Of a stretch of 64,000 nt of DNA, positions 16,817 to 24,631 are shown one piece after another (the stretch's first letter is position 1; the number at the start of each line of letters is the position of its first letter). The DNA comes from Serpentinimonas barnesii (GTDB lineage Bacteria > Pseudomonadota > Gammaproteobacteria > Burkholderiales > Burkholderiaceae_C). The notes beneath the pieces are model-generated. The model saw nothing but the letters and a program-made list of their open reading frames with translations. It was not told the DNA's origin and did no database searches. The position numbers and the translations under genes were made by a program. The stretch lies in the NCBI RefSeq assembly GCF_000696225.1, contig NZ_BAWN01000013.1:1-64000 (forward strand). The letters run 5' to 3'.

Positions 16817-17172
16817 ATCAGCCCCCCATCAAGCAAATCGAAGTCCAGATCATGGCCCAGAGCTATCTGCTGGCCTGCCCCGTCAACGGCGAAGAGGCGC
16901 TGCGCGACGCCGTGACCAAGGTCGATGCCGCCATGTGCCGCATCCGCGATGCCGGCAAGGTGAAGGCGCGCGACCGCATTGCCGTGCTGGCCGCGCTCAA
17001 CATTGCCTATGAGTTGCACCAAAAGGAGCTGGGCAACTTTCGCAACACCTCGTTTGGCCAGACCGAAGCGGGCGAATGGACCGACCCCCAAGATCGCCTG
17101 CAAGAAAACCGCCTGCAGCAGTTGCTCGAGCGCCTGGATCAGGCGCTGGTGCAGGGCGATCGGCCGCTTTAA
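16813..17172 (+). CDS. zapA: cell division protein ZapA
   Basis: This 119-residue protein binds FtsZ and stabilises the Z ring. The N-terminal half (KQIEVQIMAQSYLLACP, EEALRDAVTKVDAAM) has the ZapA beta-hairpin and helix pattern. The C-terminal half is a coiled coil ending in LQQLLERLDQAL. The start overlaps the preceding coiled-coil gene by 4 bp. 6S RNA follows after 120 bp, the same order as in many proteobacteria. Confidence 0.9.
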   Translation: MNQPPIKQIEVQIMAQSYLLACPVNGEEALRDAVTKVDAAMCRIRDAGKVKARDRIAVLAALNIAYELHQKELGNFRNTSFGQTEAGEWTDPQDRLQENRLQQLLERLDQALVQGDRPL

Positions 17173-17257
17173 GCGCATCAAGCCGCCCACAGGCCTAGCA
17201 GGTGCAACAACCCAATCTGCTGCACCGCGGCAAAGCCCTTGATGGCGCTCGGAAGCC

Positions 17258-17286
17258 TTGGCGGGTCTGTTTTTTGCGACTAGAAT
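17258..17286 (+). promoter_or_regulatory. sigma-70 promoter of 6S RNA
   Basis: TTGGCG (17258-17263) and TAGAAT (17281-17286) are separated by exactly 17 bp, the best-spaced promoter I see in the window. The predicted start, 6-8 nt downstream, coincides with the first base of the closing stem of the 6S RNA. Confidence 0.75.
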
Positions 17287-17292
17287 GCAGTT

Positions 17293-17464
17293 GTCTGCCG
17301 CCGTTGCCGGGCTTTATATTTCCTTGAACCAATGCTCTCTGAGCCCGGGCTTGGTACATTGTGCAGTGGGTGTGATCGTCTCGCGTCAGATGAACCCGAA
17401 GCTGCTCTGCCCTTGCCCACCTGAACCCCTCCGTTCAGGATGCCGGTCCGGTCCGGCGGCAGAC
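17293..17464 (+). ncRNA. ssrS: 6S RNA
   Basis: A non-coding gene of about 172 nt lies directly after zapA, the conserved site of 6S RNA, which binds the sigma-70 holoenzyme and damps transcription in stationary phase. The ends pair perfectly (GTCTGCCGCCG at 17293-17303 with CGGCGGCAGAC at 17454-17464), giving the long closing stem. The interior is poorly paired, as expected of the promoter-mimicking bubble. Size, stem, consensus promoter and neighbour all agree. A T-run (about 17468-17475) follows. No ORF of interest occupies the region. Confidence 0.8.
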
Positions 17465-17506
17465 ACCTCTTTTTTATGGCGCGCCTAAGTTTCACATGAC
17501 AGCCTT

Positions 17507-18370
17507 GTGCCGGGCTGCCCCTCCCCACCCCCACCACCCTTGTCTTTCTTCGCTGCGCTCGATCCGCTCCTAGTGCTGCAACTGCTGGCCCTTGGGCTCT
17601 GCGGCGGCTTTCTGGCCGGGCTGCTGGGCATAGGGGGCGGCATGGTGCTGGTGCCGTTTCTCACGGTCATCATCGCCAACCAGGGCGTCGAAGCCGGCTT
17701 GGCGGTCAAAATGGCGATCGCCACCGGCATGGCCACCATCGTCTTCACCTCGCTTTCGAGCGTGCGCGCGCACCACCGGCGCGGGGCGGTGCGCTGGGAC
17801 ATCGTGCGCCGCCTGGCGCCCGGCATTGTGCTGGGTGCGGCGCTGGCCAGCTTGGGCGTATTTGCCGCCTTGGGTGGCCAAGCCTTGGCCTTGGTGTTTG
17901 CCATTTTCGTGGCGTTTTCAGCCACCCAGATGTGGCTCGACAAAAAACCTTCTGCCAGCCGCACCCTGCCCGGCCCCACGGGCCAGTTGGCCGCAGGTGG
18001 CGGGATCGGCTTTGTCTCTGGCCTGGTCGGTGCGGGCGGCGGCTTCATCAGCGTGCCGTTTCTGGTCTGGTGCAACGTCACCATGCACCAGGCGGTGGCC
18101 ACCAGCGCCGCACTGGGCTTTCCGATCGCGCTGGCCAATTCAGCCGGCTATGCGCTGGCCGGGCAAAGGGTGGCCGGCTTGCCCGACGCCTCTTTGGGCT
18201 ATATTTTTCTGCCCGCCCTGTTGGTGATTGCGCTGGCCAGCGTGCTGGGCGCGCCATTGGGCGCACGGGCGGCGCATGCGCTACCGGTCAAACCCCTCAA
18301 GCGCCTGTTTGCGCTGGTGCTCTACGCGCTGGCGGCGTTCATGCTCTACCAAGGCCTGCGCGCTGCCTGA
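17507..18370 (+). CDS. TauE/SafE family sulfite/anion exporter-like permease
   Basis: This 287-residue membrane protein has about eight hydrophobic segments in two repeated halves. Each half carries the family's glycine-rich motif: FLAGLLGIGGGMVLVPFL near residue 35 and FVSGLVGAGGGFISVPFL near residue 165. Members export or import sulfite, sulfonates or similar anions; the substrate here is unknown. The GTG at 17507 is the first in-frame start, but a TTG 36 bp downstream (at LSFFAALD) is also possible. The Pro-rich first dozen residues are unusual and may not be translated. Confidence 0.8.
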   Translation: MPGCPSPPPPPLSFFAALDPLLVLQLLALGLCGGFLAGLLGIGGGMVLVPFLTVIIANQGVEAGLAVKMAIATGMATIVFTSLSSVRAHHRRGAVRWDIVRRLAPGIVLGAALASLGVFAALGGQALALVFAIFVAFSATQMWLDKKPSASRTLPGPTGQLAAGGGIGFVSGLVGAGGGFISVPFLVWCNVTMHQAVATSAALGFPIALANSAGYALAGQRVAGLPDASLGYIFLPALLVIALASVLGAPLGARAAHALPVKPLKRLFALVLYALAAFMLYQGLRAA

Positions 18371-18522
18371 GCCGAGCGGCCTTGCCGCAGCGCGCACAAT
18401 GACAAAAAAATTACCGCTTCGTGTCGGCCAAATGGCCCACTTTGGGTTTAGGATGCCAAGGCGCTGCGCATGGCAATATGCCGCTGTCGTAGCGAAGACC
18501 AACCCACAGAAGGATTCAACAA

Positions 18523-18942
18523 ATGGCAACTGCGAAAAAAGCTCCTGCTGCGAAGGCTCCCACCACAAAGGCCGCTGCCGCCCAAGCACCCAGCGCCGCT
18601 GCGCCGGCTGCAAAAGCCCCTGCCAAAGCGGCCGCCCCCAAAGCGGCAGCCGCCAAGGCCAGCGCCCCTGCTGCTGCCGCTGCACCCGCCAAGCGCACCC
18701 CCAACGCGGCCTTCATGAAGCCCATGACCCCCAGCGCGGCCTTGGCTGCCGTGATCGGCAGCAAACCCATGCCGCGCACCGAAGTGACCAAAAAGGTGTG
18801 GGAATACATCAAAAAGCACAAGCTGCAAGACGCCGCCAACAAGCGCATGATCAACGCCGACGCCAAGCTCAAGCCGATTTTCGACAAGCCTCAGGTGTCG
18901 ATGTTTGAGATGACCAAGCTGATCAGCACGCAACTGTCCTGA
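18523..18942 (+). CDS. SWIB/MDM2-domain protein with Lys/Ala-rich tail
   Basis: This 139-residue protein has a low-complexity, basic N-terminus (about residues 1-60, repeated Ala, Lys and Pro) like eukaryotic H1 or bacterial histone-like tails. A C-terminal SWIB domain (about residues 65-138) contains MTPSAALAAVIGSKPMPRTE and KLISTQL. Such proteins occur in betaproteobacteria and chlamydiae and probably bind DNA or chromatin-like complexes. A good ribosome binding site (AGAAGGA) lies 9 nt upstream of the ATG. The gene has its own 150-bp upstream region and no co-directional downstream partner. Confidence 0.88.
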   Translation: MATAKKAPAAKAPTTKAAAAQAPSAAAPAAKAPAKAAAPKAAAAKASAPAAAAAPAKRTPNAAFMKPMTPSAALAAVIGSKPMPRTEVTKKVWEYIKKHKLQDAANKRMINADAKLKPIFDKPQVSMFEMTKLISTQLS

Positions 18943-18990
18943 TCGGCCCAGCCCCCTCAGCAGCCCGGCGCCCCACCTGCCGCCGCACCT

Positions 18991-19449
18991 TCATGCAGCG
19001 GCGTCGTGGTGCTGGAGCGCCAATCCGCGCTGGCTGTAATGGCGCCAGCGCAGTCGTGCGGCTTGCTTGAGTGCCTCGTCCTGCGGCACGATTTCGATCA
19101 GGCGCTGGAAGCGCTCGAAACCCTCGGGCACCGGCTCCAGCAGGTTGATCAGCAGCGGCCAGTCGCTGGCTTGCGGCACCAACTGGTCCGACAGCACCAC
19201 CGGCGCGCGCTGCCACAGGTGCGCAGGCAAGTCCCCCGGCCCCGACTCTTCGGCCTTGGTCGATGCGTGGCGCGCGTGGGCGATGAACTCTTCTGGGGCA
19301 AAGGTCCAAAGCGCGGCGTCGAGCTCGTGCGCCAGCGCCGGCGGCAACAAGACCCACGCACGCTGGCCGGCATGGGTGGCCTTGCGCAACAAGCGGCATA
19401 GGTAAGCCACCGGGGTCGGCACGTTGAAGTGAAAAGCAATCGTGTTCAT
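18991..19449 (-). CDS. holC: DNA polymerase III subunit chi
   Basis: This 152-residue protein links the clamp loader to single-strand-binding protein. The N-terminal VAYLCRLLRKATHAGQRAWV and LDAALWTFAPEEFIAHA match the HolC family well, as does VPEGFERFQRLIEIVPQDE near the C-terminus. The length is typical (about 150). It lies 64 bp downstream of pepA on the same strand, the same pairing as in many proteobacteria, and is probably co-transcribed with it. Confidence 0.9.
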   Translation of the reverse strand: MNTIAFHFNVPTPVAYLCRLLRKATHAGQRAWVLLPPALAHELDAALWTFAPEEFIAHARHASTKAEESGPGDLPAHLWQRAPVVLSDQLVPQASDWPLLINLLEPVPEGFERFQRLIEIVPQDEALKQAARLRWRHYSQRGLALQHHDAAA

Positions 19450-19513
19450 CGCGCGAGCGTGGCCGTTGCGGCCTCAGCAGCCGACCACGGGGTGGACTTG
19501 ACTGGCAACCCCA

Positions 19514-21034
19514 TCAGCGCTTGCGCCGCTTGGCGCCTGCGGCGGCTTGGGGCGCCTGAGCCGATTCCTTGGCCATGCGCGCCGCCTCGTCGAGCAGGTA
19601 CTGCAGCAGCAGCGCCACCGGGCGGCCGGTGGCGCCCTTGGCTGCGCCGCCCTTCCAGGCCACGCCAGCGATGTCCAGGTGCGCCCACGCTTGCTCGGGG
19701 GCCACGAATTTTTGCAGGAACTTGGCCGCCGTCACCGAACCGGCCGGGCGGCCAGCAATGTTGGCCATGTCGGCGAAGTTGGACTTCAGGCCTTCTTCGT
19801 ATTCGTCGTCAAGCGGCATGCGCCAGCAGGGGTCGAGCGTGGCATCGCCCGCCGCTTGCAAGGCCTGCGCCAACTCGTCGCGGTTGCTGTAGAGGCCGGC
19901 ACGCAGATTCCCCAGCGCAATCACGCAAGCCCCGGTGAGGGTGGCCACGTCGATCAGGGCGCGCGGCTTGAAGCGCTCCGCGTAGGTGAGCGCGTCGCAC
20001 AAAATCAGCCGCCCCTCGGCGTCGGTGTTGAGGATTTCGATGGTCTGCCCGCTCAGGCTGGTGACCACATCGCCGGGCTTGACGGCGCGCCCGTCGGGCA
20101 TGTTTTCGCAGCAGGGCACCAGCCCGACCACGTTGAGCGCCGGTTGCAGCTCGGCCAGCGCCACGAAGGTGCCCAGCACGGCGGCGGCACCGCTCATGTC
20201 GAACTTCATTTCGTCCATCTCGGGGCCGGGCTTGAGGCTGATGCCCCCGGTGTCGAAAGTAATGCCCTTACCCACCAGCACCACCGGCGCGCTGGCCTTG
20301 GGGGCGCCTTGGTAGCGCAGCACGATGAAGCGCAGCGGCTCCTCGGCGCCTTGGGCCACCGCCAGATAGGCCCCCATGCCCAACTTGGTCACGTCTTGCG
20401 GGCCCAACACCTCGACTTGCAAGCGCTTGCCCTGCGCCAACTGCTGCGCCGCCTCGGCCAGCAAGGTGGGGGTGGCGTGGTTGGGGGGGCGGTTGGCCCA
20501 CTCCTTGGCCCATTCCACCGCCTTGACCGTGGCCCGGGCTTGGGCAAAGGCGCCTTGCAAGGCGGTGGCGTCGTGCACCCCGACCAGCACGTGTTGCAAG
20601 CTGCGCGGCTGCGCCTTGGATTTGGTGGTGGTGTAGCTGTAGCTGGCATCGGCTGTGGCTTGCAGCAGCGCCGCCAGCGCCCCGGCGCTGACCTCACCGG
20701 CCCACAGCAACAAGCGCTTGTTGCTGCCGAGCTTGAGCGCACCCACCGCCGCCAGCACCGCCTTGCGCGTGGCGGCCGGGCTGGCGTCGCCGCTGCGCAC
20801 CAGCGCCACCTTGCGCGCCTGCACCCCGGGCAGGCGGTGTGCCAGCAGCAGGCTGCCCACTGCCTTGTCGATGTCGGCGTCGGCCACGGCCGCAGTGGCC
20901 CAGCGCATCAGGGCGTCGTCTGGGGCCGCTGAGGCGGTTACCGCATCGGCCGCATCGGGCCAGAGCACGATCAGCGCATCGGCTTCTTGGGTGGCGACCT
21001 GGGACAAGTGCAGCGATTTCAGTTCAAAGTCCAT
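19514..21034 (-). CDS. pepA: leucyl aminopeptidase PepA
   Basis: This 506-residue M17 aminopeptidase releases N-terminal amino acids, and in E. coli also binds DNA. The two-metal centre is visible: VGKGITFDTGGISLKPG with the Lys and Asp ligands, MKFDMSGAAAV, and the signature NTDAEGRL. The N-terminal domain (residues 1-170) is variable, as usual. A C-terminal tail of Ala and basic residues (AAAGAKRRKR) is added. The start lies only 27 bp from the divergent lptF start, so each promoter must overlap the other gene or be very compact. Confidence 0.94.
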   Translation of the reverse strand: MDFELKSLHLSQVATQEADALIVLWPDAADAVTASAAPDDALMRWATAAVADADIDKAVGSLLLAHRLPGVQARKVALVRSGDASPAATRKAVLAAVGALKLGSNKRLLLWAGEVSAGALAALLQATADASYSYTTTKSKAQPRSLQHVLVGVHDATALQGAFAQARATVKAVEWAKEWANRPPNHATPTLLAEAAQQLAQGKRLQVEVLGPQDVTKLGMGAYLAVAQGAEEPLRFIVLRYQGAPKASAPVVLVGKGITFDTGGISLKPGPEMDEMKFDMSGAAAVLGTFVALAELQPALNVVGLVPCCENMPDGRAVKPGDVVTSLSGQTIEILNTDAEGRLILCDALTYAERFKPRALIDVATLTGACVIALGNLRAGLYSNRDELAQALQAAGDATLDPCWRMPLDDEYEEGLKSNFADMANIAGRPAGSVTAAKFLQKFVAPEQAWAHLDIAGVAWKGGAAKGATGRPVALLLQYLLDEAARMAKESAQAPQAAAGAKRRKR

Positions 21035-21061
21035 AATCGGGGTTCAAGTGGTTATTTGACG

Positions 21062-22171
21062 ATGTTATTCCATTCTTCCCTGCGCCGTGAACTGGCGCGC
21101 AGTTTTGGCGCCACGCTGCTGGTGCTGCTGGTGATCGTCGTCACCATGCTGCTCATCCGCACCCTCGGCCAAGCCGACCAAGGCCGCGTCAATCCGCAGG
21201 AAATTGTGCTGGTCCTGACCTACACCGTGGTGGGCCGGCTGCCGATCGTGCTCACCCTCGCCCTGTTCATTGCCGTGGCCTCGACGCTGACGCGCATGCA
21301 CCGCGAGAGCGAAATGGTGATCTGGTACTCCAGCGGCCGTGGCCTGGCGGCTTTTCTGAGGCCGGTGTTCCACTTTGCCTGGCCGGTGCTGGCGGTGATC
21401 GCCCTGATGGTGCTGCTGGTCTGGCCGTGGGCCAACCAGCAAGCCGAGCAGTTGCGCGACCGCTTTCAGCAACGCGGCGCGCTTGAGCGGGTGCAAGCTG
21501 GGCAGTTCATGGAAAGCGCCGACGGGCGGCGCGTGTTCTTCATCGAGCAAGACCCACAGCAGCCCACCATGGCGCGCAACATCTTTGTCTACAGCACCGA
21601 AACCGATGGCAGCCGCATCTTGATCAGCGCCGCCAGCGGGCACCTTGAGTCGATCAAGCAGCAGCAGTGGCTGCAGGTGAACCATGGGCAGCGCCTGCTC
21701 TTCGATCGACCGGACCAGCCCGGCCAGGTGCAGGTGAGTGAGTTTGCCAGCTACCGCATCCTGCTCGACCAACCGGCCCTGCCCGCCGGGGTGGCGCACG
21801 GGCTCAAGTCGCGCCCCACCTGGACCCTGATCGCCGACCCCACCCCGGCCAACCAAGGCGAGCTGGCGTGGCGGCTCGGGCTGGCGCTGGCGGCGTTCAA
21901 CTTTGTGCTGATGGCGCTGGCGCTGGCCACCAGCAACCCGCGCGCCAACAAAAGCGGCAACGTGTTGTTCCTGCTGTTTGGCTTCATTTTTTACTACAAC
22001 CTGATGACCATGGGGCAGCGCTGGATCGGCACCGGCGAGGTTTCCGCCTTGGCCTTTATGCTGGCCCTGCACGGCGGCGTGGGGGCCGCTTGCGTGCTCT
22101 GGCTGGCCAAACGGCACTGGGGCTGGGAGCTGAACTGGACCCGGCTGGGGTGGCGCGGAGCCCGCGCATGA
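21062..22171 (+). CDS. lptF: lipopolysaccharide export permease LptF
   Basis: This 369-residue inner-membrane permease works with LptG and the ATPase LptB to extract lipopolysaccharide. There are three N-terminal helices, a periplasmic beta-jellyroll domain (about residues 130-260) and three C-terminal helices (FNFVLMALALATSNPRANKSG is typical). I chose the ATG at 21062 because the N-terminus MLFHSSLRRELARSF matches the family; an earlier in-frame ATG lies inside pepA. Overlaps lptG by 4 bp. Confidence 0.92.
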   Translation: MLFHSSLRRELARSFGATLLVLLVIVVTMLLIRTLGQADQGRVNPQEIVLVLTYTVVGRLPIVLTLALFIAVASTLTRMHRESEMVIWYSSGRGLAAFLRPVFHFAWPVLAVIALMVLLVWPWANQQAEQLRDRFQQRGALERVQAGQFMESADGRRVFFIEQDPQQPTMARNIFVYSTETDGSRILISAASGHLESIKQQQWLQVNHGQRLLFDRPDQPGQVQVSEFASYRILLDQPALPAGVAHGLKSRPTWTLIADPTPANQGELAWRLGLALAAFNFVLMALALATSNPRANKSGNVLFLLFGFIFYYNLMTMGQRWIGTGEVSALAFMLALHGGVGAACVLWLAKRHWGWELNWTRLGWRGARA

Positions 22172-23286
22172 GAACGCTGCGCAAACTGATCTACGGCGAG
22201 CTGCTGTGGGCGATTGGCTTTGTGGCGCTGGCTTTTTTGGCGCTGTTTGCCTTCTTTGACCTGATCGAAGAGCTGCCCGCGCTCGGCCAGCGCTCGCCGC
22301 TCGACCCGGCGCTCGAGTACGGCCTGGCGCAAGCCCTGCTCTATGTGGGCTTGTTGCTGCCCAGCCGCCTGTACGAGCTGCTGCCGATTGCGGTGCTGAT
22401 CGGCTCGGTGTTTGGCTTGGTGCGCTTGGCGCAAAGTTCCGAGTTCACCATTTTGCGCACCAGCGGGTTTGGGCCGGGCCGAGCCTTGCGGCAGATGCTG
22501 GTGCTCGGCGCGGCCTTTGCGGCCCTCACCTTCGTGCTGGGCGATTATGTGGCGCCCTGGACCGATCGCCAGGCGCAGCGGCTGAAGGCGGTTTATGAGG
22601 GCCCGCTGAGCCTCGGGCAGACCGGTGCCTGGCTCAAAGAACGCACCGAAGGGCATCAGGTGTCGGTCAATGTGGCGGCGCTGGAGGGCTCACAAGGCTT
22701 GCTGGGCGTGCGGCTGTTTGAGTTCGACGCCGAGGGGCGGGTCACGCGCACCCTGACTGCTGCCCGCGCCACCGTGGTGCCTGAGCGTGGGCTGTGGACC
22801 TTGCAGCAGGTGCAACTGCACCAGTTCGACACCCAAGCCAGCCCGCCGCGCCTGATTGCGCAGCAACTGCCCAGCTTGGAATGGCCCACTGGCCTGAGCG
22901 CCGACATGGTTTCGGTGGCCTTGCTGCGCCCCGATCGCATGAGCACCTGGGGCCTGTACCGCTACATCGAACACCTGCAAGCCAACCAACAGGCCACCCA
23001 ACGCTACGAAATCGAGCTCTGGCGCAAGCTGTTTTTCCCCTTGAGCTGCCTGGTGATGGTGGTGCTGGCGCTGCCCTTTGCCTACCTGCATTTCCGCTCC
23101 AAAGGGCTGGCGGCCTACGTCTTTGCCGGCGTCATGCTGGGCTTGAGTTTCGTGTTGCTGAGCAATATGTTTGGCTACGTCGGCAACCTGCTGGCGTGGC
23201 GACCGTGGTTGGCGGCGGCCGCGCCCTCGCTGCTGTATTCGGTGGCCTCGCTGGGGGCCTTTGGCTGGCTGGTGTTGCGGCGTTAG
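22168..23286 (+). CDS. lptG: lipopolysaccharide export permease LptG
   Basis: This 372-residue partner of LptF has the same layout: N-terminal helices with FFDLIEELPALG, a periplasmic jellyroll (about residues 130-265) and C-terminal helices with LWRKLFFPLSCLVMVVLALPFAY, a strong LptG signature. The ATG at 22168 overlaps the lptF stop by 4 bp, so the two subunits are probably made in equal amounts. The stop is 35 bp before the chelatase gene. Confidence 0.92.
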   Translation: MRTLRKLIYGELLWAIGFVALAFLALFAFFDLIEELPALGQRSPLDPALEYGLAQALLYVGLLLPSRLYELLPIAVLIGSVFGLVRLAQSSEFTILRTSGFGPGRALRQMLVLGAAFAALTFVLGDYVAPWTDRQAQRLKAVYEGPLSLGQTGAWLKERTEGHQVSVNVAALEGSQGLLGVRLFEFDAEGRVTRTLTAARATVVPERGLWTLQQVQLHQFDTQASPPRLIAQQLPSLEWPTGLSADMVSVALLRPDRMSTWGLYRYIEHLQANQQATQRYEIELWRKLFFPLSCLVMVVLALPFAYLHFRSKGLAAYVFAGVMLGLSFVLLSNMFGYVGNLLAWRPWLAAAAPSLLYSVASLGAFGWLVLRR

Positions 23287-23321
23287 CGCGCCCAAGGCCT
23301 TATTCAAATGGATGCAAGCTT

Positions 23322-23690
23322 ATGTTGGGTGTGATCGTATTGGCGCACGGCTCGCGCGACCCGCAGTGGTTCGGGCCCATCGAGGCGGTGGCGCAGGCCG
23401 TGGCCGCCCGGGCGCCGCAGAGCCCGGTGCGCTGCGCCTACTTGGAGCTGTGCGGCCCCAGCCTGCCCGAAGCCGCCGCCGAACTGGTGGCCGCCGGGGC
23501 CACCACGCTGCGCGTGCTGCCCTTGTTTTTCGGCCTGGGCAAACACGCCAGACAAGACCTGCCGCTGCTGGCCGAGGAACTGCAGCAATCGCACCCGGCG
23601 GTGCGCTTTGAGTGGCTGCCCACGCCCACCGAGCAGCCGCGCTTGCTGGCGCTGCTGGCCGAACTGGCCGTGGCAGAATCCCCGCCATGA
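23322..23690 (+). CDS. short sirohydrochlorin chelatase (CbiX/SirB-type)
   Basis: This 122-residue single-domain class II chelatase inserts a divalent metal into sirohydrochlorin. The first metal-binding His is in VLAHGSRDP (about residues 6-14) and the second in FFGLGKHARQD. At this length it is the CbiX-short form, which works as a dimer. It overlaps cysB by 4 bp, which favours iron insertion for siroheme and sulfite reductase over cobalt insertion for B12, although a corrinoid operon lies 7 kb away. The start is the only ATG near the first beta-strand. Confidence 0.85.
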   Translation: MLGVIVLAHGSRDPQWFGPIEAVAQAVAARAPQSPVRCAYLELCGPSLPEAAAELVAAGATTLRVLPLFFGLGKHARQDLPLLAEELQQSHPAVRFEWLPTPTEQPRLLALLAELAVAESPP

Positions 23691-24631
23691 ATCTGCACCA
23701 GTTCCGTTTCGCCCAAGAGGCGGTGCGCCGCAACCTCAACCTGACCGAAGCGGCCAAGGCGCTGCACACCTCGCAACCCGGCGTCTCCAAGGCCATCTTG
23801 GAGCTTGAAGACGAGCTCGGCATCGACATTTTTGCCCGCCACGGCAAGCGCATCAAGCGCGTCACCGAGCCGGGGCAGCAGGTGCTGCGCAGCATCGAAA
23901 TCATTCTGCGCGAGGTCAACAACCTGAAACGCATCGGGGCCCAGTACGCGGCCCAAGACAGCGGCGCGCTCAGCATCGCCGCCACCCACACCCAAGCGCG
24001 CTACGTGCTGCCGGCTGCGGTGGCCAAGCTGCGCCACGCCTACCCCAAGGTCTCGATCAGCCTGCACCAGGGCGCGCCCGAGCAGGTGGCGCGCATGCTG
24101 CTCGACGACGTGGCCGACATCGGCATCGCAACCGAGGCCTTGAGCGACCACCCCGAGCTCATCACCCTGCCCTGCTACGACTGGCAGCACACGCTGGTGC
24201 TGCCCGTGGGGCACCCGCTGCTAGAACGCGAGCGCATCGCACTCGAAGACTTGGCTCAGGTGCCGCTGATCACCTACCACCCCTCCTACACCGGCCGCAC
24301 CCGCATCGACACCGCCTTTGCCCAGCGCCAGCTCAAACCCCACATCGTGCTCGATGCGATCGACTCCGACGTCATCAAGACCTACGTCAAGCTCGGGCTG
24401 GGGGTGGGCATCGTGGCAGAAATGGCCATGCAGGGCGATGAACGCAGCCCGGATCTGGTGGCGCGTCCAGTCGGCTATCTGTTTGGCCAGAACGTGAGCC
24501 GGGTGGCGTTCAAGCGCGGGGCCTATTTGCGCCAGTTCGTGCTGCGCTTTGCCGAGTTTTTGAGCGAGCGCCTGTCGCGCGAGCTCATCAACAAGGCCAT
24601 GCTGGGCGGCGGCACAGATTTTGAACTGTGA
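23687..24631 (+). CDS. cysB: LysR-type regulator CysB
   Basis: This 314-residue LysR-family regulator has an N-terminal winged helix-turn-helix (LTEAAKALHTSQPGVSKAI, about residues 18-36) and a C-terminal inducer domain. The near-identical family stretches NLKRIGAQYA, ATHTQARYVLP and DVIKTYVKLGLGVGI identify CysB/Cbl, which activates sulfate and sulfonate assimilation and senses O-acetylserine or its isomer. It overlaps the upstream chelatase by 4 bp (ATGA) and the downstream aminotransferase by 4 bp (GTGA). Confidence 0.92.
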   Translation: MNLHQFRFAQEAVRRNLNLTEAAKALHTSQPGVSKAILELEDELGIDIFARHGKRIKRVTEPGQQVLRSIEIILREVNNLKRIGAQYAAQDSGALSIAATHTQARYVLPAAVAKLRHAYPKVSISLHQGAPEQVARMLLDDVADIGIATEALSDHPELITLPCYDWQHTLVLPVGHPLLERERIALEDLAQVPLITYHPSYTGRTRIDTAFAQRQLKPHIVLDAIDSDVIKTYVKLGLGVGIVAEMAMQGDERSPDLVARPVGYLFGQNVSRVAFKRGAYLRQFVLRFAEFLSERLSRELINKAMLGGGTDFEL

